DNA of 64,000 bases, taken from the NCBI RefSeq assembly GCF_009601685.2, contig NZ_CP045701.2:62001-126000 (forward strand). Reading direction: 5' to 3'. Position numbers and translations under genes: made by a program. The stretch's first letter is position 1. Each line of letters opens with the position of its first letter. This DNA comes from Pseudomonas brassicacearum. Its GTDB lineage: Bacteria; Pseudomonadota; Gammaproteobacteria; Pseudomonadales; Pseudomonadaceae. This document shows, piece after piece, positions 9,712 through 18,921 of the stretch. The notes beneath the pieces were generated by a model, which did no database searches, had not been told where the DNA came from, and saw nothing but the letters and a program-made list of their open reading frames with translations.

Positions 9712-10347
9712 TCAGTCAGGCGCAGGCGTTGCGAAACGCTGGCCTTGCTCCAATGTCCAGGCCACTACTTCGGCCGTCAGCCGGTCACCGGCCCGGCCAA
9801 AGCCGTCCACCACCGCCGGCACTTTCACATCGCTCAACGGCTGGCGCACTTCAAAACGGCGACTGGCCAGGATGCGCTGGTCGAACCCGCGCACCAGCAG
9901 CGCGTCCAGGCGAACCACCACGGTGGCCGCAGTGCCCTGGTATTCGGTCTGGAACGCCTGCAATTGCCCGCCCAGTTCCAGGTCTGCTTGCAGGTTGCTG
10001 TCGGCGACGCTCAACAGCCTGACGCGTCCATCCTGGGCGAAGCCATCGAGCAGGCGGTTGCGCAACAACACCGGGGCCGGGTCGCTCCAGCGCGAGGCGG
10101 CGTAGCTGCTGAACAGATTGCCCTGGGGGATCACCGCGATTTTCGGGCTGTTGAGCACCTCGCTGGCCTGGGGGCTGGCCAGGCGCAGCGACCAGCTCAC
10201 CGCCGTGCCCGCAGATGCCGGGACCTGGGTGGCGGGCAAGCGATACACATTCGAAGGTTCAGCCTTGGGCAAAATCGAGCAACCGCCTACCAGGACAAAT
10301 CCTGCCAGCAAGAGAAGAGGGCGGATAAACCGGTTGGACGGCTTCAT
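9712..10347 (-). CDS. ABC-transport auxiliary lipoprotein of an MCE lipid transporter (PqiC-like)
   Basis: The 211-residue lipoprotein has lipobox LVGGC near residues 19-23, so it is lipid-anchored, probably to the outer membrane. The remainder matches the ABC-type transport auxiliary component fold (PqiC/YmbA type): a YRLPAT start, repeated short strands and a dimerising middle. It is the last gene of a four-gene minus-strand operon (permease, ATPase, MCE protein, lipoprotein). The ATG overlaps the end of the MCE gene by four bases (10344-10347). The likely role is an outer-membrane partner for the MCE protein during phospholipid or other lipid transfer. Confidence 0.88.
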   Translation of the reverse strand: MKPSNRFIRPLLLLAGFVLVGGCSILPKAEPSNVYRLPATQVPASAGTAVSWSLRLASPQASEVLNSPKIAVIPQGNLFSSYAASRWSDPAPVLLRNRLLDGFAQDGRVRLLSVADSNLQADLELGGQLQAFQTEYQGTAATVVVRLDALLVRGFDQRILASRRFEVRQPLSDVKVPAVVDGFGRAGDRLTAEVVAWTLEQGQRFATPAPD

Positions 10348-11282
10348 GGCGTGAACTCCTTGTCCTTGTCATTGCCCAGCAAATAGCCGCTGGGGTTGGC
10401 ATCCAGGCGCCGGGAAATCCCCCGCAAGGCGCTCAGGGTTTCGCGCAGCTCGCGCACGGCTGGCGCAAGGGCATTGAGGCCTTGCATGCCGTTATTCAAC
10501 GAATCGCGGTTGTCACTCAACAGTTTGTCGAGCGTTGCGGTGCTGCGAGCCAGGGACTGCATGGCCTGGCCGGCGCTGCCGAACGCTTGTTTGCCCTGGT
10601 CGTTGAGCAAGCCATTGGCGTTGCGCATCAACGCGGTGGTCTGTTCCAGCGTGGCGCTGGCCTGTTTGCCGATGGACGCCAGTTGCTGCATGGCCTGGCG
10701 AATATCGCCGCGCTGCTCGGCAATGACCCCGGTGGTTTGTTCCAGATGCTCGAGCGTCTTGCCCAGGCTTTGAACGTTGTCCGAGGAAAACACCTCATTG
10801 GCGTTGTGCAGCAGCAGGTTGATGCTGGTCATCACGTCATCGCTGTTGTTGAGCAGGCGGGCGATAGGCGAGGGTGCGGCGATGATCACTGGCGGCTCAC
10901 CGTCGTGCCCCGTCAGCGCCGGGCTTTGGGGCGTGCCGCCGCTGAGCTGGATAATCGAGGTGCCGGTGATGCCGGTCAGTGCCAGCTTGGCCTGGGTGTC
11001 TTGCTTGACCGGTGTTTCCCCGCTCAAGCGCACCCGCGCCAACACCCGACGCGGGTCCTTCGGGTCCAGGCGCAGGTTGACGACGTCGCCGACCTTGATC
11101 CCGCTGTACTCCACCGAGCTGCCTCGGGACAACCCGCTGACCGCCTCGTTGAACACCACTTCGTAATACTTGAATTCGCTGTCCACGTTGGACTTGGCCA
11201 GCCACAGGCCAAACAACAGGGCGCCGGCCACCACAATGACGGTGAACAGGCCGATCAGCACATGATGGGCTCGGGTTTCCAT
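10344..11282 (-). CDS. MlaD-family (MCE domain) substrate-binding protein
   Basis: The 312-residue protein begins METRAHHVLIGLF with a single membrane anchor at about 8-28, followed by one MCE domain (about 40-120) with VSGLSRGSSVEYSGIKVGDV and GTSIIQLSGG. A long alpha-helical coiled region (about 150-290) follows, as in PqiB/Mce proteins that form a tunnel across the periplasm. The start at 11282 was chosen over an upstream in-frame Met because it gives the normal membrane anchor directly. It lies directly downstream of the ATPase gene. Its role is binding and shuttling lipid for the ABC system encoded at 11284-13241. Confidence 0.9.
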   Translation of the reverse strand: METRAHHVLIGLFTVIVVAGALLFGLWLAKSNVDSEFKYYEVVFNEAVSGLSRGSSVEYSGIKVGDVVNLRLDPKDPRRVLARVRLSGETPVKQDTQAKLALTGITGTSIIQLSGGTPQSPALTGHDGEPPVIIAAPSPIARLLNNSDDVMTSINLLLHNANEVFSSDNVQSLGKTLEHLEQTTGVIAEQRGDIRQAMQQLASIGKQASATLEQTTALMRNANGLLNDQGKQAFGSAGQAMQSLARSTATLDKLLSDNRDSLNNGMQGLNALAPAVRELRETLSALRGISRRLDANPSGYLLGNDKDKEFTP

Positions 11283-11283
11283 G

Positions 11284-12087
11284 TCAAACCTCGTTGGATT
11301 GTGTAGCGGCCGATAACGCCGCGCGGCCGCGAGGGCCATGGAAGTATTCGTGAATCCAGGGGTCGTCGGTTTCCGACACCTTGTCGATGACATCGGCCAC
11401 CAGGACTTTTTTCTGCGCCAGCACCGCCACCCGGTCGGTGATGGTGTAGAGGGTGTCCAGGTCGTGGGTGACCAGGAACACGCTCAAGCCCAGGGCATCG
11501 CGCAGCGTCAGGATCAACTGGTCGAACGCCGCCGCACCGATGGGATCGAGGCCGGCGGTGGGTTCGTCGAGAAACAGGATGTCCGGGTCCAGGGCCAGCG
11601 CACGGGCCAGGGCCGCGCGCTTGATCATGCCGCCGGACAGCGAGGCGGGGTATTTGTCGGCGGCCGAGAGTGGCAGCCCGGCCAGCGCGAGTTTCACCGC
11701 CGCCAGGTGCTCGGCGTCGGCCCGGCTGAGCCCGGCATGTTCGATCAGCGGCAGGGCGACGTTTTCTGTCACGGTCAGTGACGAAAACAGCGCGCCTTTC
11801 TGAAACAACACGCCAAAGCGCCGTTCCACCCGCGAACGTTGCTCCGGGGGCAGGCTCGGCAAGTCCTCGCCGAACACCCGCACGGAGCCTTCGCTGGGGC
11901 GGTTCAGGCCGACGATGCTGCGCAGCAGCACCGATTTGCCGCTGCCGGAGCCGCCGACCACGGCGAGAATCTCGCCCTTGTACACGTCCAGGTCGAGGTT
12001 TTCGTGCACGCTCTGGCGGCCAAAGCGATTGCACAGGCCCCGCACTTGAATCACCGCCTCAGCGGGTGGTCGTAGGGCTTGGCTCAC
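11284..12087 (-). CDS. MlaF-like ABC transporter ATP-binding protein
   Basis: The 267-residue cytosolic ATPase has Walker A GGSGSGKS, Q-loop LFQKGALF, signature LSGGM, Walker B DILFLDEPTAGLDP and switch His in VTHDLD. The start is GTG at 12087, inside the overlap GTGA with the permease stop at 12084, which indicates translational coupling. Open frame continues far upstream of this GTG but only as an out-of-frame shadow of the permease gene. The signature reads LSGGM rather than LSGGQ, as is usual for the MlaF/Ttg2A family. Product and neighbours together make an MCE-type importer or exporter of lipids. Confidence 0.93.
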   Translation of the reverse strand: MSQALRPPAEAVIQVRGLCNRFGRQSVHENLDLDVYKGEILAVVGGSGSGKSVLLRSIVGLNRPSEGSVRVFGEDLPSLPPEQRSRVERRFGVLFQKGALFSSLTVTENVALPLIEHAGLSRADAEHLAAVKLALAGLPLSAADKYPASLSGGMIKRAALARALALDPDILFLDEPTAGLDPIGAAAFDQLILTLRDALGLSVFLVTHDLDTLYTITDRVAVLAQKKVLVADVIDKVSETDDPWIHEYFHGPRGRAALSAATQSNEV

Positions 12088-13241
12088 CAGTTCATCTCCA
12101 TGAAAAACAGCGCGGCCACGGCATCGAGCACAATCACCACGAAAATCGACTGCACCACGCTGGACGTGGTGTGAGCCCCGACCGACTCGGCACTGCCACT
12201 GACCTTGAAACCCTCCAGGCAGCCTACGGCGGCGATCAGGAAGGCAAAGATCGGCGCCTTGGCCATCCCCACCAGGAAATGTTGCACGCCGATGTCCGAC
12301 TGCAACAGTGTCAGGAACATGGCCGGTGAAATACCCAGCGACAAAGCGCAGACCACGCCGCCACCGATAATTCCTGAAAGCATGGCCAGGAAGGTCAGCA
12401 TCGGCAGCGCCACCAACAGCGCCAGCACCCGTGGAATGACCAGCAACTCGACCGGATCGAGGCCAAGGGTGCGGATCGCGTCGATTTCTTCGTTGGCCTT
12501 CATCGAGCCGATCTGCGCGGTGAACGCGCTGGCAGTGCGGCCCGCCATGAGGATGGCCGTGAGCAATACGCCGAACTCGCGCAGGAACGAGAACGCCACC
12601 AGGTCCACGGTAAAGATGCTGGCGCCGAAATCGGCCAGCACCGTCGCGCCGAGGAACGCCACCACCGCGCCCACCAGGAATGTCAGCAGGGCGACGATGG
12701 GGGCCGCGTCCAGGCCGGTCTGTTCGATGTGAACGACCATCGCTGTCATGCGCCACCGCCTGGGACGAAACAGGTTGCGGCCCAGGGTTTCCAGGATCAG
12801 GCCGACAAAACCCAGCAGTTGCAGGGTGTCTTGCCAGACTTTGTCCACGGCGCCGCCGATCCGTGCCAGCAGCTGTGTCATCACGCTGACCTGCGGCTCT
12901 TTCACCGGCGCACAAAAGTCTGTCAGCGAGCAGTAGACCGTCTGCAACAGCGCCCGCTCGGCGGCCGGCAAGCGGCAATCGGGGTGCTCGGCGGTCTTGC
13001 CCAGCCGTTCGGACCCCAGCAGCTCCACCAGCAACGAAGCCCCGGCGGTGTCGAGGGCGCCGAGGCCGTTGAGGTCGATCAGGGTGTTCTCGTCGTATTG
13101 GCCGCGCAAGGATTCGCTCAAGCGCTTGAGCTGCGCGTAATGGGCCAGCGTCCAGTCGCCGCCGACCCGTAGCTGCGCCGGAGAGCGAGACGTGTCCAGC
13201 CGGGCAGTGCCAATGTGGGATCCGGGGGTCATAAGCTCCAT
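12084..13241 (-). CDS. MlaE-family permease with N-terminal STAS domain
   Basis: The 385-residue protein has a soluble N-terminal STAS-like domain (about 20-100; LIDLNGLGALDTAGASLLVELL). An MlaE/YrbE permease domain follows with five to six membrane helices and the motifs FLREFGVLLTAILMAGRTASAF and GSMKANEEIDAIRTLGLDPVE, the latter being the coupling helix that contacts the ATPase. Fusion of the STAS partner (the separate MlaB in E. coli) to the permease is common in this branch. It is the first gene of the operon; a second in-frame ATG three codons in is equally possible. Confidence 0.92.
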   Translation of the reverse strand: MELMTPGSHIGTARLDTSRSPAQLRVGGDWTLAHYAQLKRLSESLRGQYDENTLIDLNGLGALDTAGASLLVELLGSERLGKTAEHPDCRLPAAERALLQTVYCSLTDFCAPVKEPQVSVMTQLLARIGGAVDKVWQDTLQLLGFVGLILETLGRNLFRPRRWRMTAMVVHIEQTGLDAAPIVALLTFLVGAVVAFLGATVLADFGASIFTVDLVAFSFLREFGVLLTAILMAGRTASAFTAQIGSMKANEEIDAIRTLGLDPVELLVIPRVLALLVALPMLTFLAMLSGIIGGGVVCALSLGISPAMFLTLLQSDIGVQHFLVGMAKAPIFAFLIAAVGCLEGFKVSGSAESVGAHTTSSVVQSIFVVIVLDAVAALFFMEMNW

Positions 13242-13284
13242 GCTCGTTCGACTTGAACAGCGCTACCTAATAGCACGACCGCCG

Positions 13285-14310
13285 TTAATTTGCTTCGGGC
13301 GTGGCGGCGTTCACCGTGAAACGCAGCACGCCGATCATCTGGCCATTTTCCGTCAGCACCCGCACCTGCCATTTGCCCGTCGGGTCTTGCGGGAAGTTCT
13401 GCTTGTGGGTCCAGGCGCGATAGCCTTCCTTGCGCCCGCCGTGGATGTCCAGGGCGATGCGGTCGACTTCTTTGCCGTTGAACTGCCAGACGTGATAAAT
13501 CCGCTCATCAAGCCCTCGCGGCGCATTGATGGCGGTGTAGGCGTACAAGCCGTTGCCGCGAATCTGCGCCGCACTGACCTCCTTGAGGCTGGCGCCCGGC
13601 GTGCGGTCCTCCAGCTGGGTACTGATCGCCACTTCGGTCATCCACAGCGTGGCCGGTGGCACCCAGGAGCGCAGCACCCAGCCAGCGGCGCCAATCCCCA
13701 CGGTGATGCACAGGATCGCCAGGGCGTTGCGCACGGTGCGGATCGGGAAGATCGAGGCCAGGCTGGGAAACGACAGCAGCATGGCAATGCCCAGGGCCAG
13801 CTTGAAGCTCTGGTCGGTGGTCAGGTGCAGGATGACCGGCAACGCCGTGAGCAGGGCGGCGAACAGCGTCAGCGTGTGCAACGCCAGGAAGGCCCAGCGC
13901 CGGGGCGCCAGCCATTTGTAGTACAGCGGGTCGATGATCGAAATCAGCGCCGCGACGGTCAGCAGGCCGGTGAAAATCAGCTGGCTGCTGTTCCAGGTGG
14001 TGGTGATGAAGAAAAACGGCAGGACGAAAAACAGGCTTTCCTGGTGAATCATCTGCGTGGCGTAGCGCAACAGCGGCTGGGGGATTTCCCGTTTGAAAAT
14101 CCGCGCGAACAGCCGGGTCATGCTGTTCTCGACCATCAGCCAGAGCCAGCTCACCAGCATCATGATGGCGATCCACGTCGCCAGGCCCTGCTGGCGATCC
14201 ACCAGCATGAAACTGCCGACCCCGGAAATGAAACCACCGAGCGCAATGACCCCTGGATAGCGCTTCATTAATTCAAGGATGCGCTGGATGTAGAGCGTCA
14301 GGTTTTGCAT
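13285..14310 (-). CDS. DUF5924 membrane protein with C-terminal DUF2914-like domain
   Basis: The 341-residue protein has about seven membrane helices in the first 230 residues and a C-terminal soluble domain of about 100 residues. That domain has W(T/Q)FNGKEV-, GRKEGYRAWTHKQNFPQDPTGKW- and VRVLTENGQMIGVLRF-type strands, the DUF2914 pattern. The function is unknown. The ATG at 14310 was preferred because residues upstream in the same frame lack any membrane or protein-like character. It sits alone between the lipid transporter operon and a repeat element. Confidence 0.8.
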   Translation of the reverse strand: MQNLTLYIQRILELMKRYPGVIALGGFISGVGSFMLVDRQQGLATWIAIMMLVSWLWLMVENSMTRLFARIFKREIPQPLLRYATQMIHQESLFFVLPFFFITTTWNSSQLIFTGLLTVAALISIIDPLYYKWLAPRRWAFLALHTLTLFAALLTALPVILHLTTDQSFKLALGIAMLLSFPSLASIFPIRTVRNALAILCITVGIGAAGWVLRSWVPPATLWMTEVAISTQLEDRTPGASLKEVSAAQIRGNGLYAYTAINAPRGLDERIYHVWQFNGKEVDRIALDIHGGRKEGYRAWTHKQNFPQDPTGKWQVRVLTENGQMIGVLRFTVNAATPEAN

Positions 14311-14420
14311 TCGGCGGTTCACAGTAAGTCGTAGGAAATATCCCTGACAGAGTATCGTCAGGACATCGATGTGACGAGTGCTCTTGTGGCAAGTGGATTT
14401 AGCAAAACTTGGCACCTCCC

Positions 14421-14522
14421 TGTAGGAGCTGCCGAAGGCTGCGATCTTTTGATCTTGATCTTTCACTTGATACTCAAGCGTCAGGGGAAAGATCGCAGCC
14501 TCGTTGCACTCGTCAGCTCCTA
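14421..14522. repeat. Long palindromic repeat, TGTAGGAGCTGCCGAAGG family
   Basis: The arms TGTAGGAGCTG(CCGAAGG)CTGCGATCTTT and its inverse AAAGATCGCAGCC(TCGTTGCA)CTCGTCAGCTCCTA enclose a short spacer. The same element recurs at 25246-25382 and 27036-27222. The right end overlaps the last codons and stop (TGA at 14513) of the M16 peptidase gene. Confidence 0.9.
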
Positions 14523-15895
14523 CGTCGCCGACGCACTTGCCACATCACCAGTCCGAGCAACAGCAACCCCAGCAAGCCGCCCAGCCCCCAGACGAATTCA
14601 TCATCACTGAGCAAAGGCTTCTCGATGCGCAGGTAACCCGGGTCCTTGAGCAGTTCGCGCAGGGCCACGTTGGCTTGTTCCAGGCTCACCTCCTGCAGGC
14701 GCAGGGCCGGGTTGGCGAAGCGGCCGTCTTCATAATCGCCCAGGGCACCCCAGTAGTAATCGGCCAGTGCGCTGTTGCCTTGAACCGCCCAGGATTGGTG
14801 GGCAATGGCCGCGCGTTTGATCCGCACGAAACCGGCGGGGTCCAGGCCATCCTTGAGCAATGACTTGCGCAGTTCTTCCAGCGCCTGTTCGGCTTGGGGC
14901 AGGTCTTCGCGGGACAGGTCCGCGTTCAGGCTGAAAAAGCCAACGCCGCCGAACACCTCGCGCTCGGTCCACGGTCCGTAGGACAAGCCGCGTGCCAGGC
15001 GCAGTTGGCGATAGAGTGCCCAGTCCAGGTAATCCTTGAGCAGGTCGAAGGTTTCGTCATGCTGCTCATCCAGCACCGGCTCCGGGAACAGCCAATGAAG
15101 CTTGGCGCTGTCGCCGACCAGGCCGTGGATCAGGTTGCGTTTGGTGACCGCCTTGTAGCGGATCTGCGGCAGTGCCTCATGTGCGCTGGGCTCCACCGGA
15201 TCGAGTTCGCCAAAGGTGCGTTCCAGGTAGGCCGGCAACAGTCGGTCGAGATCGCCAACCACGATCAACGTCATGTTGTTCGGTGCATACCAGGCCTTGC
15301 GCACTTGTTCGAGGCGGGCAAGGGTGTGGCGCTGGACCTCGGCCCGTTCCGCGCAGTGCAGGCCCAACTCGACCGCCAACTGGTTGCTGGCCTTGTGGCC
15401 CAGGTCCTGGTGATCGAGCCAGCGTTGCAGGTGGGTGTAGTGGCCACCGTCCTCGCGTTCCACCACCCGCTTGGCCGCCTCCAAGGCGTTTTCGTCGATA
15501 CGGGTGCGGGTCAACAGCGCCAGCAGCAGGTCCAGGACCTTGCGTTGATTGCGCGCCGGCGCCTCGATAACGAACGTGGTGTCGGCGTTGCTCGTGAAGG
15601 CATTCCACTCGCCACCCAAGGCTTGCATGCGCTCCTCCAGGCCGCCTTCACCGCTCTCATCGACGCCGCTGAACAGCAGGTGTTCGAGCAGATGCGGCAG
15701 TTCCTTGTCGGCACAGCTGAAGTCGTCCAGGCCCACGCCGACCACCAAGCGGATCGCCACATGCCCGCGCTCGGTGCCGGGCTTGAGTATCAGCTGCATG
15801 CCGTTGGGCAACGTATAGCCTTCGACCTGAAACCGGTCCAGGGCGACCACGGGCAGTGAACCGAGCAAAAGAACGGCGAGCAACAAACAGCGCAT
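14513..15895 (-). CDS. M16-family zinc metallopeptidase, membrane-anchored
   Basis: The 460-residue protein has a signal peptide (about 1-18), the inverted zinc motif HLLEH (residues 68-72) and a downstream acidic ligand in RVVERE (about 143-148). Two M16 half-domains follow, and a C-terminal membrane helix (about 433-453) ends in an Arg-rich tail. The intact HxxEH suggests an active peptidase facing the periplasm. The Arg-rich tail and stop codon are read from the palindromic repeat at 14421-14522, so the native end may have been altered by that insertion. Substrate unknown. Confidence 0.87.
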   Translation of the reverse strand: MRCLLLAVLLLGSLPVVALDRFQVEGYTLPNGMQLILKPGTERGHVAIRLVVGVGLDDFSCADKELPHLLEHLLFSGVDESGEGGLEERMQALGGEWNAFTSNADTTFVIEAPARNQRKVLDLLLALLTRTRIDENALEAAKRVVEREDGGHYTHLQRWLDHQDLGHKASNQLAVELGLHCAERAEVQRHTLARLEQVRKAWYAPNNMTLIVVGDLDRLLPAYLERTFGELDPVEPSAHEALPQIRYKAVTKRNLIHGLVGDSAKLHWLFPEPVLDEQHDETFDLLKDYLDWALYRQLRLARGLSYGPWTEREVFGGVGFFSLNADLSREDLPQAEQALEELRKSLLKDGLDPAGFVRIKRAAIAHQSWAVQGNSALADYYWGALGDYEDGRFANPALRLQEVSLEQANVALRELLKDPGYLRIEKPLLSDDEFVWGLGGLLGLLLLGLVMWQVRRRRRS

Positions 15896-16095
15896 AAGGG
15901 CTTCCTGGCGGCTGAGTGGAGGTCCATGGTGCCGGGCAGGCCGTCATCGGCGGAGCGCCGCCCGGAGTCGGCTCGTCCCCCCTATCGAATCTATGCGTTT
16001 TTCATGACAGCGGGAGCAGGCGGGCCGGCGAACGGTTCAGGCCCGAGCCATGTTACTGGCTGACATTGTTACTGACTGACCAATGCGCCAGACGT

Positions 16096-17754
16096 TCACG
16101 GCGAATGGGTAATGTCGGAAATTTCATCCGCCTCCAGCGCGCCGATCTCGGAGGTTTCCAACACGACATAGGCGCTGCCGCAAAACAGCGAATTGAGGCG
16201 CCTCATGTCGGCGATCAGTTCCAGGTGCAGGGAACTGGTCTCCAGGCTTTGCACGACCTTGCGCTGCAATCGACTGACATGGGCATGGGCCATGCGCCGT
16301 TCCTGCGCCCGAAAGCGACGTTTCTCACGCAGCAACTGGCGGGCGCTTTCCCGGTCGGCACTGAGAAATACCGACAGCCCCAGCTGCAGATTGGCGATCA
16401 AGTGGCTGTGCAGCCCCGCCAGTTCCTCCAGGCCCACCTCGGAAAAGGAGCGACGCTGGGAGGTCTTCTGTTGCTGGACCTTGCGCAACATGCGCTCGAT
16501 CAGGTCGCTGGCCAGTTTCAGGTTGATCGCCAGCTCGATGATTTCCGCCCAACGGCGGCTGTCCTGCCCACTGAGGTCCTCACGGGGCATTTGCGCCATG
16601 TACAACTTGATTGCGCTGCACAACGCTTCGACGTCGTCATTCATGCGCCGTACGTCCTGGGTCACCGCCGTTTGCGTACCCCGCAGCACATCCAGCATGG
16701 CTTCGAGCATGCTTTCGATCAGATCGCCAATGCGCAAGGTTTCCCGGGCGGCGTTTGCCAGCGCCAGGCTCGGGGTGGCGAGGGCGGCAGGGTCCAGATG
16801 TCGCGGCTTGGCCGTGCCGTTGGTGTCCGCACGTTCCGGCAGCAACCAGGCACAGAGCCGCGCCATGGGCGCGACGCTGGGCAGCAGCACCAGGCAACGC
16901 ACGGTGTTGTAGAGCAGATGAAAACCGATCACCGTTTCCTGGGGGCTGAAATCCAGGTGGTCCAGCCAGCCCACCAGTGGGTCGAGCACCGGGATAATCA
17001 ACAACAGCCCGATCAGCTTGTACAGCAGGCTGCCCAGCGCCACCTGGCGTCCGGCGGTGTTCTGCATGTTCGTGCTGAGGAACGCCAGTACACCGCTGCC
17101 GATGTTGGCGCCGATCACCAGGCCGATGGCCACCGGCAGGCTGATCACCGCGGCGCCGGCCAGCGTTGCGGTCAACAGCACGGCGGCCAGGCTGGAATAG
17201 GAGATCATCGCGAACAGCGCGCCGACCAAGGCATCGAGCAGGATGTCGCCGGTCAGCGAGGCGAAGATCACTTTCACGCCCTGGGCATGGGTGATGGGCG
17301 CCGCGGCTTCGACGATCAATTGCAAGGCCAGGATGATCAGCCCCAGGCCGATGCCGACCCGGCCCATTTGCCCGGCGCGTGTCTGTTTGCGCGACAGGAA
17401 AAAAATCACCCCGAGGAAAATCAGCAGCGGTGACAGCCACGACAGGTCGAGGGTCAGCACCCGTGCCATCAGCGCGGTGCCGACATCGGCGCCGAGCATG
17501 GTCGCCAGGGCCGGGGTCAGTGCCATCAGGCCCTGGCCGACGAACGAGGTGACGAGCATGGCCGTGGCATTGCTGCTCTGGACCATGGCCGTGACCATGA
17601 TGCCGGCGACGAACGCCAGCCAACGTCGTGACATGTTCTGGCTGATGACATGGCGCAGGTTCGAGCCATAGACCCGCAAGATGCCGGTACGCACGATATG
17701 CGTGCCCCAGATCAGCAGGGCCACGGCGGAGAGCAAATTGAGCAGGGTCAGCAT
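16096..17754 (-). CDS. Na+/phosphate cotransporter family protein with PhoU-like domain
   Basis: The 552-residue protein has two inverted Na/Pi-cotransporter repeats in the N-terminal 300 residues, the first with the substrate motif MVQSSNATAML. A C-terminal cytosolic helical region (about 330-540) is of the PhoU type. YjbB of E. coli, with the same layout, exports phosphate; whether this protein imports or exports cannot be told. Start: ATG at 17754 after AGGGGG; an upstream in-frame ATG at 17787 lacks a ribosome-binding site. Confidence 0.88.
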   Translation of the reverse strand: MLTLLNLLSAVALLIWGTHIVRTGILRVYGSNLRHVISQNMSRRWLAFVAGIMVTAMVQSSNATAMLVTSFVGQGLMALTPALATMLGADVGTALMARVLTLDLSWLSPLLIFLGVIFFLSRKQTRAGQMGRVGIGLGLIILALQLIVEAAAPITHAQGVKVIFASLTGDILLDALVGALFAMISYSSLAAVLLTATLAGAAVISLPVAIGLVIGANIGSGVLAFLSTNMQNTAGRQVALGSLLYKLIGLLLIIPVLDPLVGWLDHLDFSPQETVIGFHLLYNTVRCLVLLPSVAPMARLCAWLLPERADTNGTAKPRHLDPAALATPSLALANAARETLRIGDLIESMLEAMLDVLRGTQTAVTQDVRRMNDDVEALCSAIKLYMAQMPREDLSGQDSRRWAEIIELAINLKLASDLIERMLRKVQQQKTSQRRSFSEVGLEELAGLHSHLIANLQLGLSVFLSADRESARQLLREKRRFRAQERRMAHAHVSRLQRKVVQSLETSSLHLELIADMRRLNSLFCGSAYVVLETSEIGALEADEISDITHSP

Positions 17755-17921
17755 GAGAGGCCCCCTGTTAGCGTCCCAAAGGAACAAATTGACGATGCCA
17801 CATTCTTCGTTCTTGTACTTAAGCTGTAGTTGGCGAACGGTTCGGGCGCCAGCATTGCACAGCTAAAGAATCGTTTGAAACAAAACCGTCATAAAAATAC
17901 ATTCCTCAAAAACACCCAAAC

Positions 17922-18020
17922 CCCCTGTGGGAGCGAGCTTGCTCGCGATAGCGGCCTGACAGCCAAAGAAGATGTTGGATGTCATGGCCTCATCGCGAGC
18001 AAGCCCGCTCCCACAGGGTT
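17922..18020. repeat. REPIN (inverted REP doublet)
   Basis: CCCTGTGGGAGCGAGCTTGC faces its inverse GCAAGCCCGCTCCCACAGGG around a spacer of about 55 bases. It lies between two minus-strand genes. Confidence 0.92.
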
Positions 18021-18052
18021 TTGCATCCGGCCGTTTTTTTGCGGGCATGAAA

Positions 18053-18076
18053 AAGGGGCTCCAAGAGCCCCTTCAT
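18053..18076 (-). terminator. Rho-independent terminator of the TerC gene
   Basis: The stem AAGGGGCTC / GAGCCCCTT has a three-base loop. On the minus strand it is followed by TTTTTC, just after the stop of the gene at 18093. Confidence 0.85.
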
Positions 18077-18092
18077 TCATTGCCCTATACCG

Positions 18093-18860
18093 TTACTGAC
18101 CCGGCATATCCTTGCGCAGTTTCACCGGATCCTGCTGCTTGCGCTTGCGCGCAATCGCGGTGCGCATCTTGATGTTGATGGCTTCCACCGCCAGGGAGAA
18201 CGCCATGGCGAAGTAGACGTAGCCTTTTGGCACGTGCACGTCGAACGATTCGGCGATCAGCACGGTACCGACCACCAGCAGGAACGACAGCGCCAGCATC
18301 TTCAGCGACGGGTGCTTGTCGATGAACTCGCTGATGGTGGCCGCCGCCAACATCATCACCAGCACCGCCACGATGATTGCCGCGACCATCACCGGTACAT
18401 GGGAGACCATGCCGACGGCGGTAATGACCGAGTCCAGGGAGAACACGATGTCGATGATCGCGATCTGGATGATGGTGTAGATGAAGCTGCCGCCCTTGCC
18501 CGAAGGTTCGTCGTTGGTTTCATCTTCGCCTTCCAGCGCGTGGTACATCTCCTGGGAGCTTTTCCACAGCAGGAACAGGCCACCGAAGAACAGGATCAGG
18601 TCACGACCGGAGATGCCCTGGCCGAACACTTCGAACAAATCGGCGGTCAGGCGCATGACCCAGGTGATGGACAGCAGCAACAGAATCCGCGTGACCATGG
18701 CCAGCGCCAGGCCGAAGATCCGGGTGCGCGCCTGCATGTGCTTGGGCATGCGGCTGACCAGGATCGAGATCATGATGATGTTGTCGATGCCCAGGACAAT
18801 TTCCAGGGCGGTCAGGGTAAAGAAGGCAACCCAGATTTCCGGGTTGGTCAGCCATTCCAT
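18093..18860 (-). CDS. TerC-family integral membrane protein
   Basis: The 255-residue protein has about seven membrane helices. The two conserved acidic motifs are in ALEIVLGIDNIIMISIL (residues 19-35) and IAIIDIVFSLDSVITAVGM (about 133-151). TerC/Alx/YgdQ proteins export Mn2+ or assist metal loading of exported proteins; the precise substrate here is unknown. It is monocistronic, with its own terminator. Confidence 0.9.
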   Translation of the reverse strand: MEWLTNPEIWVAFFTLTALEIVLGIDNIIMISILVSRMPKHMQARTRIFGLALAMVTRILLLLSITWVMRLTADLFEVFGQGISGRDLILFFGGLFLLWKSSQEMYHALEGEDETNDEPSGKGGSFIYTIIQIAIIDIVFSLDSVITAVGMVSHVPVMVAAIIVAVLVMMLAAATISEFIDKHPSLKMLALSFLLVVGTVLIAESFDVHVPKGYVYFAMAFSLAVEAINIKMRTAIARKRKQQDPVKLRKDMPGQ

Positions 18861-18921
18861 GTGAGTTCCTTTGAGCGAGTGTTAGGCCGCGCCGCTGATG
18901 GCGGCGCAGCGGGCGTTGCTT

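Noticed and set aside
12088..12978. N-terminal extension of the ABC ATPase frame
   Set aside because: It is the out-of-frame overlap with the permease gene; GTG at 12087 in the GTGA overlap gives the standard ATPase N terminus.
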